DNA of 64,000 nt. Source: Gimesia maris (GTDB lineage Bacteria > Planctomycetota > Planctomycetia > Planctomycetales > Planctomycetaceae). The position numbers and the translations under genes were made by a program. How positions within the stretch are numbered: position 1 is the first letter of the stretch; every line of letters starts with the position of its first letter. Where the stretch lies: NCBI RefSeq assembly GCF_008298035.1, contig NZ_CP042910.1, positions 4,851,001 to 4,915,000 of the forward strand, written 5' to 3'. Positions 46,159 to 55,738 of the stretch are shown here, piece after piece. Under the pieces are notes generated by a model that was not told the origin of the DNA, did no database searches, and was given only the letters and a program-made list of their open reading frames with translations.

Positions 46159-48162
46159 ATGACCTTCATCCCGACACCAGAACCCGATCAGAGCAGCGGT
46201 AATCAAAGCCTGTTGATCTGGGCTTCAAATTCAGATCAGCAGTTTGATCTATTTAATCAAGCCTGGCTTCTGTTCACAAACAGTACTCTCGAACAGAATC
46301 TCAATGAGGGCTGGCAAAAGTTTATTCATCCTAATGATCTGGATGAATTTCTGCAGACCTGGCATGAGGCGTTCGCGGCACAAACAGCGTTTCAATGTGA
46401 GTACAGACTGAAACGCGCGGATGGACAATATCGCTGGTTTCAATGTTGTGCCGAGTTACGCCCCTCTGTGTCTGGTGAGCTATCCGGCTTCTTTGCAACC
46501 AGTCGCGATCTGCTGCAACAGGATCAGCAGGTCGAATCTTCCAGAAATATTGAAAAGCATCTTGAGGGGCTGTTGAGCTATTCCTCTCACGGAGTCTGGG
46601 ACTGGCTCAATCTGAAATCAACAGAGCAATGGTGGTCCCCACGTTTTTATGAACTGATTGGCTATCAGAATCAGGAAATCGATTCCAGTATGGATACCTT
46701 GAAGCTCCTGCTGCATCCCGATGATGTGGAACATACATTTCAGGCTTTTGAAGATGCTTTAATTAATAATAGTCCCTTTGAGCTGGAGTACCGCCTGCGG
46801 ATTAAAGGCGGTACGTATCGCTGGTTTCGTGGTTATGCAAATGTTTTGCGTAATGATTCCGGCCAGGCCGTCAGAATGACTGGTTCAATGACGGATATCC
46901 ATCTGCGTGTGCAGACAGAAGAAGAATTGAGACTCGCAAGACTGGAAGCATTTCACGCGAAAGAGGAAAAAAAGAATTTTCTGGCGATGATGAGCCATGA
47001 AATTCGCACTCCCCTCACTGCGATTCTGGGCTACTCTGAAATGATACTCGAATCAGCTCAAGATCCATTTACACAGACTTCCGCTGAAACCATTCATATC
47101 AATGGGGAATACCTGCTGAACACGGTCAATGATTTTCTGGATCTTTCGAAAATCGAAGAAGGCCGGTTTGACCTGGAGTTACTCGAATGTTCTCCAATCA
47201 CTGTGATTGAAAACGTACGAACCTTAATGCGTCGAAAGGCAGAGCAAAAGCAGTTAGCCCTCAAAATTGCCTGTGAGCACGACTTGCCGGAAACAATTAA
47301 ATCTGACCCGATTCGCCTTAAACAGATACTGTCAAATATTCTTGGCCTGGCAATTAAAATATCCGAAAAAGGAAGTATCGATCTGAATGTCAGTTCTGAT
47401 TCCGACTCCGAGGGAAAAGCAATCCTGTTATTCAGGGTTACATTTAAAAATAATAAACTAGATATTGATCGATTGAAACTTCTCTTTACCAGCTCACAAA
47501 TGGAAGAACACGCTTTGCCAGGTCTGGGAGGTGGAACGGGACTGGGACTGTTCGTCTCAAAGCAACTGGCAGCTATTCTGGGAGGACAGATCTCTGTCTC
47601 TAAACAGACAGGAGATGCTTCTCAGACTTCGATATTACTATCGATCGCCACGGGAGATCTCAGGCGTGAAAAAATGTATCGATATAATTCTGCCAGTTTA
47701 ATCCGCGAAATCAAATCGTCTAAAGTCAGTTCTGATCTTCTCAGAAAAAACAGTCGTATTCTGCTGGTGGAAGATGGTATCTACAATCAACGGCTGATCA
47801 AGTTTTTACTGAGCAAAGCTGGTGCTGATGTGAAGGTTGTCGAACATGGTCAACAGGCACTGGATGAACTGCAGAAAAATGAAATACCGGATGAGGAAAT
47901 CGGTTCCGAGTACGATCTGATACTGATGGACATTCAAATGCCGGTTCTGGATGGATATACGACAACACGCCGTCTCCGGTCCCTGGGATTTACAAAACCC
48001 ATCATTGCTTTAACCGCTAATGTCATGCCCGGCGATCGTGAAAAATGTATTGCGGTCGGTTGTGATGAATATCTCAGCAAGCCCATTGACCGTAAGAGGC
48101 TCATTGAAACAATCAATGGTTGTCTGAAAAAGGAAAGCCAGAAAAATCTGATTCATCAATAA
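46159..48162 (+). CDS. PAS hybrid histidine kinase/response regulator with degenerate ATP site
   Basis: 667 residues with no TM segment. There are two PAS/PAC units (about 20-120 with FQCEYRLKRADGQYRWF; about 135-255 with FELEYRLRIKGGTYRWF), then a dimerisation domain with the phospho-acceptor His280 (MMSHEIRTPLTAILGYSE). In the HATPase domain the N box reads SNILGLAIKIS: Asn393 remains but the magnesium-binding second Asn is Leu397. The G1 box DxGxG is gone (TFKNNKLDID, 428-437), while G2 remains (GLGGGTGLGL, 455-464). The receiver is intact: Glu538/Asp539, phospho-acceptor Asp591 (LILMDIQMP), and ALTAN and SKP motifs. It is probably a weak or dead kinase that may still act as a phosphotransfer scaffold. 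Cytoplasmic. Confidence 0.92.
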   Translation: MTFIPTPEPDQSSGNQSLLIWASNSDQQFDLFNQAWLLFTNSTLEQNLNEGWQKFIHPNDLDEFLQTWHEAFAAQTAFQCEYRLKRADGQYRWFQCCAELRPSVSGELSGFFATSRDLLQQDQQVESSRNIEKHLEGLLSYSSHGVWDWLNLKSTEQWWSPRFYELIGYQNQEIDSSMDTLKLLLHPDDVEHTFQAFEDALINNSPFELEYRLRIKGGTYRWFRGYANVLRNDSGQAVRMTGSMTDIHLRVQTEEELRLARLEAFHAKEEKKNFLAMMSHEIRTPLTAILGYSEMILESAQDPFTQTSAETIHINGEYLLNTVNDFLDLSKIEEGRFDLELLECSPITVIENVRTLMRRKAEQKQLALKIACEHDLPETIKSDPIRLKQILSNILGLAIKISEKGSIDLNVSSDSDSEGKAILLFRVTFKNNKLDIDRLKLLFTSSQMEEHALPGLGGGTGLGLFVSKQLAAILGGQISVSKQTGDASQTSILLSIATGDLRREKMYRYNSASLIREIKSSKVSSDLLRKNSRILLVEDGIYNQRLIKFLLSKAGADVKVVEHGQQALDELQKNEIPDEEIGSEYDLILMDIQMPVLDGYTTTRRLRSLGFTKPIIALTANVMPGDREKCIAVGCDEYLSKPIDRKRLIETINGCLKKESQKNLIHQ

Positions 48163-48266
48163 ACATCTGGAATTGCTCAGTCAACTTTTCCCCACTGAAT
48201 GAATCTGTTAAAATCAACAAAAGATATTCCCCGAGTTGATCTTGTGTTTTAAGGAGCTGATTCAGC

Positions 48267-49307
48267 GTGAGTGACTTGCAGGCGGCAGAAAATCTACCGA
48301 CAGAGTTTTCCATCCCGGCAGCCTGGAAAGGCAGTGAATTATTCGCTCGGGATGACTGGCAAGTTACTTTCGATCAGAATCAACTGGACGACCTCCAGCT
48401 GGCACTTGATGTTGTCTTGAAAGAAAATTTGTCGCGGGAACAAATCACCCCGTCCCGCTTTCCCCTTCCGCAAGTCAGTCCCGTAATACGACAGATTCAG
48501 CAACAGCTGGAAACCGGCTCGGGGGCTTGCCAGTTGAAGCGACTGCCTGTTGAACATTACTCTGCTCCCGAATTGGAAATCCTGTTCTGGCTGATCTCGG
48601 TACACCTGGGAAGTCCAGTTTCACAAAGTGCAAATGGGGAAAAGATATTCCATGTGCGCGATGAAGGCTTTCAGGTCGGACAGAAAGAGGCACGCGGTCC
48701 TAACACTCGCAAACGCTTAAGCTTCCACACAGACCGCTGTGATGTGATCGGTTTTCTCTGCCTGCAGCAGGCACGTTCGGGAGGCAACAACCAGTTGGTC
48801 AGTTCTGTTTCACTGTTTAACGAAATGCGGCGGCGTTTTCCCGAGCTGACAAAAATTCTGATGCAACCTTTTTATTACCTCAGACACAATGTCGACACTG
48901 GGAACCAGAAACCATTCTGTCAGCAACCGGTCTTTTCTGTTCAGGACGGACACTTTGCCGGCAGTTTTCTGCGAGTTTTGATCGAGCGAGCTTATGCGTC
49001 ACCCGATCTCCCCGATATGACTTCTCAACAGCGCGAAGCACTTGACCAGTTAGAAGCGGTAGCGGAATCTCCCGAATTGAGTGTCACCTTTCGACAGGAA
49101 CCAGGCGACTTGCTTTTCCTGAATAACTGGGTCACTTTTCATCGTCGCGATGACTTTGAAGATGCAGACGAATCACATTTGAAACGGCATTTACTGCGCG
49201 TCTGGTTAGCCGTTCCCAACAGTCGTCCCCTGAACCCTCTATTTGCAGACAATTACGGGAGCACTGCTGCTGGCGCCGTTCGTGGTGGCATGTTGCCTTC
49301 CCATTAA
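48267..49307 (+). CDS. TauD/TfdA-family Fe(II)/2-oxoglutarate dioxygenase
   Basis: 346 residues from a GTG with AAGGAG upstream. The iron site is HTD in RLSFHTDRCDVIGFLCLQ; the distal His and the 2-oxoglutarate Arg are in FLNNWVTFHRRDDF and HLKRHLLRVWL. The enzyme hydroxylates a small substrate using 2-oxoglutarate. Taurine itself is not indicated, as no sulfonate transporter is nearby. It is close in size to the gamma-butyrobetaine/clavaminate-like branch. A DUF454 gene follows. Confidence 0.9.
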   Translation: MSDLQAAENLPTEFSIPAAWKGSELFARDDWQVTFDQNQLDDLQLALDVVLKENLSREQITPSRFPLPQVSPVIRQIQQQLETGSGACQLKRLPVEHYSAPELEILFWLISVHLGSPVSQSANGEKIFHVRDEGFQVGQKEARGPNTRKRLSFHTDRCDVIGFLCLQQARSGGNNQLVSSVSLFNEMRRRFPELTKILMQPFYYLRHNVDTGNQKPFCQQPVFSVQDGHFAGSFLRVLIERAYASPDLPDMTSQQREALDQLEAVAESPELSVTFRQEPGDLLFLNNWVTFHRRDDFEDADESHLKRHLLRVWLAVPNSRPLNPLFADNYGSTAAGAVRGGMLPSH

Positions 49308-49432
49308 ATTGATTCGTTTTTTTGCGGGATCTGCCTCAAGGTATCTGGCTGCGTTTCGGGCTTGTGGCACACCGGGATTCAGTTAAAATTGAGAATCTTT
49401 CTGTTTCAGGGCCCATTCAGATCTTGGATCAC

Positions 49433-49939
49433 ATGATTCGTAATTCGCAGCCGCAAGACGACCTCTCCAGTGAATCCGATCAAACCGGAAACACGTTCGA
49501 TCGCATTGCGTTGGAGGAAATCCATCCTGAATTTCTCGACACACTTGATCAAACAACCGTGCCGACTGTAACCGGTGTCAAAAAAATCATCTTCCTCATT
49601 CTGGCTACCCTGTTTTTTGCGCTCGGTGTTCTGGGAGTTGCTTTACCTGTTCTGCCAACCACACCATTTCTCTTACTGACAAGTTATTTTCTGATCAGAA
49701 CTTCTCCGCGTTTAAATGCAGCGCTGCTGCGTTCGCCCGTTCTCGGACAGGTTCTCAAAGAATGGCAACAGGACGGCGGCGTGCGACTTAGTGTCAAAAT
49801 TCAGGCAATCTCAATTGTTGTCCTGGTCATTGCCGCCACATTACTGCTTTCTCCACTTTCGATTCTAGTGAAATCAGTGCTGGTGATGCTGGCCTGCATT
49901 GGAATCGTAGTCGTAATTCGCCTGCCCGGCCTTTCCTGA
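49433..49939 (+). CDS. DUF454 (YbaN-like) inner-membrane protein
   Basis: 168 residues from the ATG at 49433; the frame extends to 49322 without further support. The N-terminal 55 residues are acidic and polar. The DUF454 core follows with three or four TM segments: KIIFLILATLFFALGVLGVALPVLPTTPFLLLTSYFLIRTSP, with the family Pro-rich PVLPTTPF turn, then SPVLGQVLKEWQ, then two C-terminal TM helices. Function unknown. It lies 125 bases after the dioxygenase gene on the same strand. Confidence 0.85.
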   Translation: MIRNSQPQDDLSSESDQTGNTFDRIALEEIHPEFLDTLDQTTVPTVTGVKKIIFLILATLFFALGVLGVALPVLPTTPFLLLTSYFLIRTSPRLNAALLRSPVLGQVLKEWQQDGGVRLSVKIQAISIVVLVIAATLLLSPLSILVKSVLVMLACIGIVVVIRLPGLS

Positions 49940-50198
49940 ACAACAAACTCAACAGTACACTGAGATTACTGTTCCAGGGCTCCTGGCTGACTTTTATTTG
50001 TGGCAGATGATTCCATGTAAAATCGGGTGCATCCTCAGTCCGTTTTGACTAGAATAGCTTCAGCGAGTCAACATGCACTCGAATCCGGAAAGACATTTAC
50101 GTTTCATGCACTTTGGATTCGAATCCCGACATAATATCGTGTGACATCATCGATTGAGGCACGCACCAGCATTCATTCCACAACAAGGAGTCCAGCAG

Positions 50199-51122
50199 AT
50201 GCAGCGTCGAGATTTTCTGAAAAACAGTATGGTAGCCGGCAGTGCTGCCATCTTAGCCCGGACTGCTGCACAAGCCGCAGGAGTAGACCAGCCAAAACCA
50301 TTCCAGCTCAAATACGGTCCCCATTTCGGCATGTTTAAAAATGCTGCCGGGAATGATCCCATTGATCAGCTGAAATTTGCTGCCGACCAGGGCTTCACTG
50401 CCTGGGAAGACAACGGCATGAAAAAGAAACCCAAAGAACTGCAGCAGCAAATCGCTGATACAATGGAAAAGCTCAACATGCAGATGGGTGTGTTCGTGGC
50501 GCACGGCTCGATCGGCAAAACCACTTTTACCCGTAAGGATAAAGATGTCTGGGATTCCGTACTGAAAGACATCAAAGATTCTGTGGAAGTTGCAAAACGC
50601 GTCAATGCGAAATGGATGACCGTCGTTCCGGGAAATCTGGACGAAGGCCCCCGCAGTCGTCTGGCAGAAGGCTATCAGACTGCCAACGTGATCGAATTAC
50701 TCAGACGCTGTGCCGACATCTTTGAACCGCACGGTATGGTGATGGTCCTGGAACCACTCAACTGGTTTGCCAATCACGGCGGTGTGTTCCTGCAGGGGTC
50801 TCCTCAGGCTTATGCTCTCTGTAAAGCCGTTGACAGTCCTTCCTGTAAAATCCTGTTTGATATTTATCATCAGCAGATCACCGAAGGCAACCTGATTGTC
50901 AATATCGACAACAGCTGGGATGAAATTGGCTATTTTCAGTCAGGCGATAACCCGGGTCGCAAAGAACCGGGTACGGGTGAAATCAATTATCTGAATGTCT
51001 TCAAGCACATTCACTCCAAAGGCTTTGACGGAATTATTGGTATGGAACACGGTAATTCCAAACCAGGTAAAGAAGGTGACATGGCCGTCATCGAAGCATA
51101 TAGAGAGGTAGACCGGTTCTAA
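50199..51122 (+). CDS. Tat-exported sugar phosphate isomerase/epimerase-like TIM barrel
   Basis: The ATG at 50199 has AAGGAG 8 bases upstream and gives 307 residues starting with a twin-arginine signal (RRDFLKNSMVAGSAAIL, cut near AAQA). The TIM-barrel core follows, of the xylose isomerase-like/hydroxypyruvate isomerase (IolE/Hyi) family. Metal-ligand Glu is in VLEPLNWFANHGG, Asp-His in LFDIYHQQI, and the final Glu in IGMEHGNSKPG. Periplasmic isomerases of this kind are common in planctomycetes and often partner Gfo/Idh/MocA enzymes. A DUF2237 gene starts one base after its stop. Confidence 0.9.
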   Translation: MQRRDFLKNSMVAGSAAILARTAAQAAGVDQPKPFQLKYGPHFGMFKNAAGNDPIDQLKFAADQGFTAWEDNGMKKKPKELQQQIADTMEKLNMQMGVFVAHGSIGKTTFTRKDKDVWDSVLKDIKDSVEVAKRVNAKWMTVVPGNLDEGPRSRLAEGYQTANVIELLRRCADIFEPHGMVMVLEPLNWFANHGGVFLQGSPQAYALCKAVDSPSCKILFDIYHQQITEGNLIVNIDNSWDEIGYFQSGDNPGRKEPGTGEINYLNVFKHIHSKGFDGIIGMEHGNSKPGKEGDMAVIEAYREVDRF

Positions 51123-51123
51123 C

Positions 51124-51498
51124 ATGACTCAGAGAAAAGCAAAAAATGTTCTCGGAACGGAATTGGAAACCTGCTCCCTGGACCCTGTGACTGGATTTTA
51201 TCGGGATGGTTGCTGCAATACGGGCGCCTCCGACATGGGGCTGCATACGGTGTGTATTGAAGCGACTGCTGAGTTCCTCGAATTCTCGAAAGAGCGCGGG
51301 AATGACCTGAGCACGCCCCATCCGATGTACGATTTCCCAGGGTTGAAACCGGGAGATCGCTGGTGCCTGTGTGTCGAACGCTGGAAAGAAGCGCTCGAAG
51401 CAGGGATGGCTCCCCGCGTCAAACTGGAAGCCTGTCACATTTCAACGCTCGAATTTGTCGACCTCGAAGATCTGCAGGAGTACGCCGTCAAAGTCTGA
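51124..51498 (+). CDS. DUF2237 family protein
   Basis: 124 residues. It has the family's conserved core: KNVLGTELETCSLDPVTGFYRDGCC, MGLHTVCIEATAEFLEFSKERGNDLSTP, PGLKPGDRWCLCVERWKEA. The many conserved Cys suggest a metal or redox site; the function is unknown. It starts one base after the isomerase stop and is coupled to it, then a symmetric terminator closes the unit. Confidence 0.92.
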   Translation: MTQRKAKNVLGTELETCSLDPVTGFYRDGCCNTGASDMGLHTVCIEATAEFLEFSKERGNDLSTPHPMYDFPGLKPGDRWCLCVERWKEALEAGMAPRVKLEACHISTLEFVDLEDLQEYAVKV

Positions 51499-51523
51499 TT
51501 CTCCAGGAATTCCATTTCCAGAC

Positions 51524-51566
51524 AAAAAAACCACGGAGCCAGTTATCTGGTCTGCCGTGGTTTTTT
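51524..51566. terminator. Bidirectional rho-independent terminator
   Basis: AAAAAAACCACGG (51524-51535 region) pairs with CCGTGGTTTTTT (51555-51566). The A run before and T run after the GC stem let it stop both the rightward DUF2237 unit and the leftward sugar dehydrogenase gene. Confidence 0.92.
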
Positions 51567-51592
51567 ATTGGTTGTTGATTTCCGTGGACTCT

Positions 51593-52798
51593 CTATTTTG
51601 CTTTCAGCATGAAGATTTCACTGAAGGATGAAGAGAGAAACATTTCGCCATTCTGATCCGTCCCGAACGTCATCATCGGGATACTGGGAGATTCGATCAC
51701 ATGATTGGCGGTGACTTTTTTACTCTCAGCGTCGTAGTTCAACGCCCAGAATTTGCCGGAAACATAATCACCATAAATGTAAGCCCCTGCAATGGCGGGA
51801 ATTGCTTTCCCGCGATAAACCGATCCCCCCGTGATCGATTTGCCGACTTCATGATTGTATTCCCAGATCGGTTCGATCAGATGTTTACGAGGCTCAACGC
51901 CATTCAGACCAAACGGGTGCTTCCCTTCGCGTACGGACCAGCCATAATTTCCACCTTTGACAATCAGATCAATTTCTTCCCAGATTCCTTGTCCGACATC
52001 GCCTGCCCACAGCACACCGGTTTTGGGATCAAAGGCAATCCGCCAGGGGTTTCGTAATCCGTATGCCCAGATTTCCTTGCGGATGGTGGGGAAAGTTGCT
52101 TTCTTCCCGTCTTCAAAGGGATTGTCTTTGGGAATCGCATAGTTCAATCCTTCCGACTTATGATCCACATCAATCCGGCAGATACTGCCCAGCACGCTGG
52201 AAAGGTTCTGTCCATTATGAAACGCATCTCCGCCAGCCCCGCCATCGCCAAAGGCGATATACAGCATCCCATCCGGCCCGAAAACGACTGTCCCGCCGTT
52301 ATGATTCCAGGCAGGTTGTGCAACACGCATTAAAACTTCTTCGGAATCGGCAGCCGCTTTATCAGGATCATCTTTGGAAACCCGGAAGCGGGATATCACA
52401 GAATAATTATGTGATTTGCCCGGCGTACTGTAGTACACGAAAAATTCGCCATTGGATTTGTAATCGGGATGAAAAGCCAGTCCCAGTAATCCTTCTTCAT
52501 TTTTCTTATCGTGATAAGACACACGTTCCGAAATATCGAGGAACAATTTGCCTTCTTCCAGATCTTCATCTTCCGGCGTATTGGGAACAACAAAGATTTT
52601 CCCTTTTTGCGCGGCTATAAACAGACGGTTCGAATCATCGCCTGCATGGGTTATTACAATCGGCCGGTCAATTTTCAGGTAAGGAAATACTTTTACAATC
52701 TTCACAGGCGCCGGAGAAGTATCGACCTGTTCTTCAGCAATCAGCGATGCAGTTAAACACAGCGTAAACAGAAACAGCAGAGTAGGAATGGATTTCAT
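51593..52798 (-). CDS. PQQ-dependent sugar dehydrogenase-like beta-propeller (GSDH)
   Basis: 401 residues. A signal peptide (TLLFLFTLCLTASLIAEEQ) leads a six-bladed propeller of the glucose/sorbosone dehydrogenase family. Key motifs are RPIVITHAGDDSNRLFIAAQKGKI, EGLLGLAFHPDYKSNG, the catalytic His region WNHNGGTVVFGPDGMLYIAFGDGG, the calcium/PQQ loop SICRIDVDH, and GLRNPWRIAFDPKTG. It oxidises sugars in the periplasm with PQQ. Some planctomycete members are only binding domains, so activity is likely but not certain. Confidence 0.88.
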   Translation of the reverse strand: MKSIPTLLFLFTLCLTASLIAEEQVDTSPAPVKIVKVFPYLKIDRPIVITHAGDDSNRLFIAAQKGKIFVVPNTPEDEDLEEGKLFLDISERVSYHDKKNEEGLLGLAFHPDYKSNGEFFVYYSTPGKSHNYSVISRFRVSKDDPDKAAADSEEVLMRVAQPAWNHNGGTVVFGPDGMLYIAFGDGGAGGDAFHNGQNLSSVLGSICRIDVDHKSEGLNYAIPKDNPFEDGKKATFPTIRKEIWAYGLRNPWRIAFDPKTGVLWAGDVGQGIWEEIDLIVKGGNYGWSVREGKHPFGLNGVEPRKHLIEPIWEYNHEVGKSITGGSVYRGKAIPAIAGAYIYGDYVSGKFWALNYDAESKKVTANHVIESPSIPMMTFGTDQNGEMFLSSSFSEIFMLKAK

Positions 52799-52934
52799 AA
52801 GATGTCTTCTTTGTAATGGTTTGAAATTAACAGGTGGGACAATCGTGCGAAGCTGCTAACCAGAATAGATAAAACCGTTCCATGATGCTACTGATTGACA
52901 AGTCAACTTTAGTGTGGCATTCAGAAAAACGGAT

Positions 52935-54137
52935 TCACTCTGACCGCAACAGAACAGGACGCAGCCAGTTGACATGATCATCCATGTCAGCATTTTTACC
53001 AAACTCGACTTTCAGTATCAGTTCCTGTGCGCCAGTCATATCGATACGCGGGACCTCAACCATCCGCCGCTGTTCTTCTGAAAGGGACTTCTGAAAGACG
53101 ACGCGCTGGTCCACCAGAATCAATACATCCACGTCTCCCCGCCCGGTCGTAGCTTCATCCAGACCTACCAGAGTCTGAAAACCGGAGTACTTTCCATCCA
53201 ACTGGTATCGCAACTCGCTTGCGCTGTGCATCCCCAGGCCGGAGAAATATTCTGTTCCCTCAGTGACCAGAGGCCCGCGAAGTACATTTCGATTGCGTTG
53301 CCAATCCCATTTTCGGCTCAAATATGGAGTAAACTGGTAGGAGGCAGGGTTCACATCGGAGAGCGGAATCACCTTTCCCCCCTTTGGCGTAATAGTTTCG
53401 ACCATGCTGATGGGACAAGTTAGACTGGCGCCGAATAAAGTTTTCGCCGCAACATGTTCCTGGCTCACTGCAAGTTCCGAAATGGTAACTCGAGTCCCAT
53501 TTGTAAGAGTCAATACATAGCGCAATTGATCCGGCTGAGGAAAATTGACCAGCTCCGGGTTAAAACAGAAGCACTGGATTCCTCCGCGTGGAACAGAAGT
53601 TTCTCCTGCACTGGAGTCAAAGCGGAACGTTTTCTCATTGAAACTGATAAACTCTCCCTGCAGATGATCGCCATTTTTCAGAAAGAAGAGGTCGTCATTT
53701 TGTTTCTGTAAGTCTATTTTTGTCAGCAACTCGGTACGAGTGAAACGCGAAGCTGGCCAGTCAAAAAAAGCGGCCGTAACTGTCTCCAGCGGAACGCGCC
53801 ATTCCGGCTGCCCCGGAAGCGTATTCATTTTTATCAGCAGATATTCCTCTTCAGAACGCACCAGATCGCCCAGAATCTGATCATGGTTTGCCAATCTCAG
53901 CATCCCCGTTTTTTTCCAGGGAAGTCGGTGATGGTCCAGATAGACACGAATGGTATCTGCGGCTGCGACAGTCTCACGTCCCGTCTTCATCTGCATGGTC
54001 AACTGGTTCTGCCTGATTTCTATCAGTGTCCCGTCCAGTTTTTTTCCACTGACCAGTTCCAGCTCCGCTGCCTGTATCTGGCTCTGAAATATGAGTCCTA
54101 TGAGAATGAACAGAAGGCAGAACAGCATTGATCGCAT
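52935..54137 (-). CDS. Secreted protein with C-terminal NPCBM-like carbohydrate-binding domain
   Basis: 400 residues with a signal peptide (LLFILIGLIFQSQIQAAE). The N-terminal half repeats short SH3-like beta units (ELVSGKKLDGTLIEI, NHDQILGDLVRSEEEYLLIKMN, NGDHLQGEFISFNEKTFRF). From about 265 the NPCBM fold appears (FSGLGMHSASELRYQLDGKYSGFQTLVGLDE, GDVDVLILVDQRVVF, DHVNWLRPVLL). Binding to cell-surface glycan is likely. No catalytic domain is seen. It is first transcribed after the alpha-toroid gene, 33 bases apart, so the two probably share an operon. Confidence 0.85.
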   Translation of the reverse strand: MRSMLFCLLFILIGLIFQSQIQAAELELVSGKKLDGTLIEIRQNQLTMQMKTGRETVAAADTIRVYLDHHRLPWKKTGMLRLANHDQILGDLVRSEEEYLLIKMNTLPGQPEWRVPLETVTAAFFDWPASRFTRTELLTKIDLQKQNDDLFFLKNGDHLQGEFISFNEKTFRFDSSAGETSVPRGGIQCFCFNPELVNFPQPDQLRYVLTLTNGTRVTISELAVSQEHVAAKTLFGASLTCPISMVETITPKGGKVIPLSDVNPASYQFTPYLSRKWDWQRNRNVLRGPLVTEGTEYFSGLGMHSASELRYQLDGKYSGFQTLVGLDEATTGRGDVDVLILVDQRVVFQKSLSEEQRRMVEVPRIDMTGAQELILKVEFGKNADMDDHVNWLRPVLLRSE

Positions 54138-54170
54138 GAGGTCACCAGGGACAATAAAAGCTGAAGATTT

Positions 54171-55310
54171 TCAACGCTGAAAGATGGGAATATTATTCCG
54201 GGGAATCTGCAGAACGATACACGACATGGCAGTACTGTATTCGACACAGTTGGAACTGTCCGGCCTCCAGCTGCCGCTGGACATCTGCCCGGAGATCAGC
54301 TCTTCGCGAATTGCCGAATACCAGCCTTCCCAGTAATTTTTTCCTGCCTGCCACATTGCCTGTACGGCGTAATATTGTCCGTAATAATAGTGACTGCCGC
54401 GGAAGTAACGCTGGTTGGGCAGATGCCGCATCAGATAACCCAGACCGTTTTCGATTTCTGGACCTTCGTAGATGCCTGCACTGTATAAGGCGACAACACC
54501 CGCAGCGGATCGGGGAAATTCGCTCTCTGCCTGACGCACCAGCTGGTAGCGAAATCCGCCATCCGGGTTCTGGCTCTGTTTCACATAGTCAATACAGCGA
54601 TCAATCACATCTTTAGAAATAAAGATCCCACAATTCCGAGCCGCCCGGAGCGCCATGATCTGGCAAACGGTCACAGACAGATCCGCATCTCTACTCTCCG
54701 GCGTATATCGCCAGCCCCCTTTAGCATTCTGTGATTTCACAATCAGCTCGACTGCCTTTTCCAGTTTCGCACGCACATCTTTGCTGTGTGTCATCCCATA
54801 AACTTCAGCCAGAAATAATGTGGCAAATCCGTGACCGTACATCGGTCCATGGGAAATGCTGTCGGGTGAAATGATGTAGCCTGAAGGCTTGCAGGAAGCC
54901 AGAATGAAATCAACCGCTTTCTGCACTTGGATTCCATACTTACCTCTACCCGGTGTACTACCATCCGCGAGGAAAGCCATTCCACACAATGCTGTCACCG
55001 CGACATTGCTTTTAAAAGTAGAACCAGAACCAAAAGAACCATCAGTATGCTGTCGTTCTGCCAGAAACTGCAGACCACGACTGACGGCTGTCCGCGTTTG
55101 CAGGGTGTAATACTTTTTTCCCTGCGCATCGATTGAACGGTTAATCTCCGCCTGTGCCATCACATTTGCATGTCCACCTGCGATCATAAGACCTGAAACA
55201 AGCAGAAGTCTCGCAATGAGGGTACGAAAGACTGGTCGTTGTTCTTTGTGAAAAAATCGATATCGCAAAATAGCCACTGACCCTGAACAGAGTTGAAAGC
55301 TTCGCTTCAT
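54171..55310 (-). CDS. Secreted alpha/alpha-toroid protein (prenyltransferase/squalene-oxidase repeat)
   Basis: 379 residues. After a long basic N-terminus there is a signal-like segment (LIARLLLVSGLMIAGGHANVMAQ). The mature part consists of repeats with the W/F-G-x-G pattern: FLAERQHTDGSFGSGS, LIVKSQNAKGGWRYTPE, YVKQSQNPDGGFRYQ. These are the QW-like repeats of the terpene cyclase/alpha-macroglobulin thioester-domain fold. No catalytic Asp motif of a cyclase is present. Function unknown; probably binding or structural. Confidence 0.85.
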   Translation of the reverse strand: MKRSFQLCSGSVAILRYRFFHKEQRPVFRTLIARLLLVSGLMIAGGHANVMAQAEINRSIDAQGKKYYTLQTRTAVSRGLQFLAERQHTDGSFGSGSTFKSNVAVTALCGMAFLADGSTPGRGKYGIQVQKAVDFILASCKPSGYIISPDSISHGPMYGHGFATLFLAEVYGMTHSKDVRAKLEKAVELIVKSQNAKGGWRYTPESRDADLSVTVCQIMALRAARNCGIFISKDVIDRCIDYVKQSQNPDGGFRYQLVRQAESEFPRSAAGVVALYSAGIYEGPEIENGLGYLMRHLPNQRYFRGSHYYYGQYYAVQAMWQAGKNYWEGWYSAIREELISGQMSSGSWRPDSSNCVEYSTAMSCIVLQIPRNNIPIFQR

Positions 55311-55378
55311 TTACACATTGTACGATATGTCAGGGTAATGAAAAGCTGTAGTCAGGAAAAACCGGTTCACGTAACCGA

Positions 55379-55738
55379 TTAAGGTCGGATCACTTCCGGA
55401 TATTTCGAGTTTCCATCCGACAATTGAGGCACGGGATGCAATGTCTCTCCCGGACGCGGCTGAACGTAAGGCCGTGTGCGAATAGACTGTTCGATCGCCA
55501 GTCGTGACTCGGTCCGTTGTGTACTGAAATCACGCGGACGCACGACATCTGGCCCCAGGGCACTGGATGGCAAAGGATCTTCCAGTTCCAGCATTTTCCT
55601 TTCTTCCATTTTATCGCTGCGTGTCATTGCCTGACGTCCCGAAAAAACACGGGAAATCCGCGTATTTGAAGCATTAATGCAGCCCGTACAGACAGGCAAC
55701 AGCAATGCAATCAGCAACAATCGAACACAGGGATTCAT
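55379..55738 (-). CDS. Small predicted lipoprotein, 119 aa
   Basis: The signal ends in LLPVCTGCIN, giving a lipid-anchored Cys near residue 21. The mature 98 residues are polar, with Arg, Glu and Pro (DPLPSSALGPDVVRPRD, IRTRPYVQPRPGETLHPVPQ) and no fold recognised. It is upstream of the alpha-toroid gene on the same strand (68 bases) and may be part of the same envelope unit. Confidence 0.75.
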   Translation of the reverse strand: MNPCVRLLLIALLLPVCTGCINASNTRISRVFSGRQAMTRSDKMEERKMLELEDPLPSSALGPDVVRPRDFSTQRTESRLAIEQSIRTRPYVQPRPGETLHPVPQLSDGNSKYPEVIRP

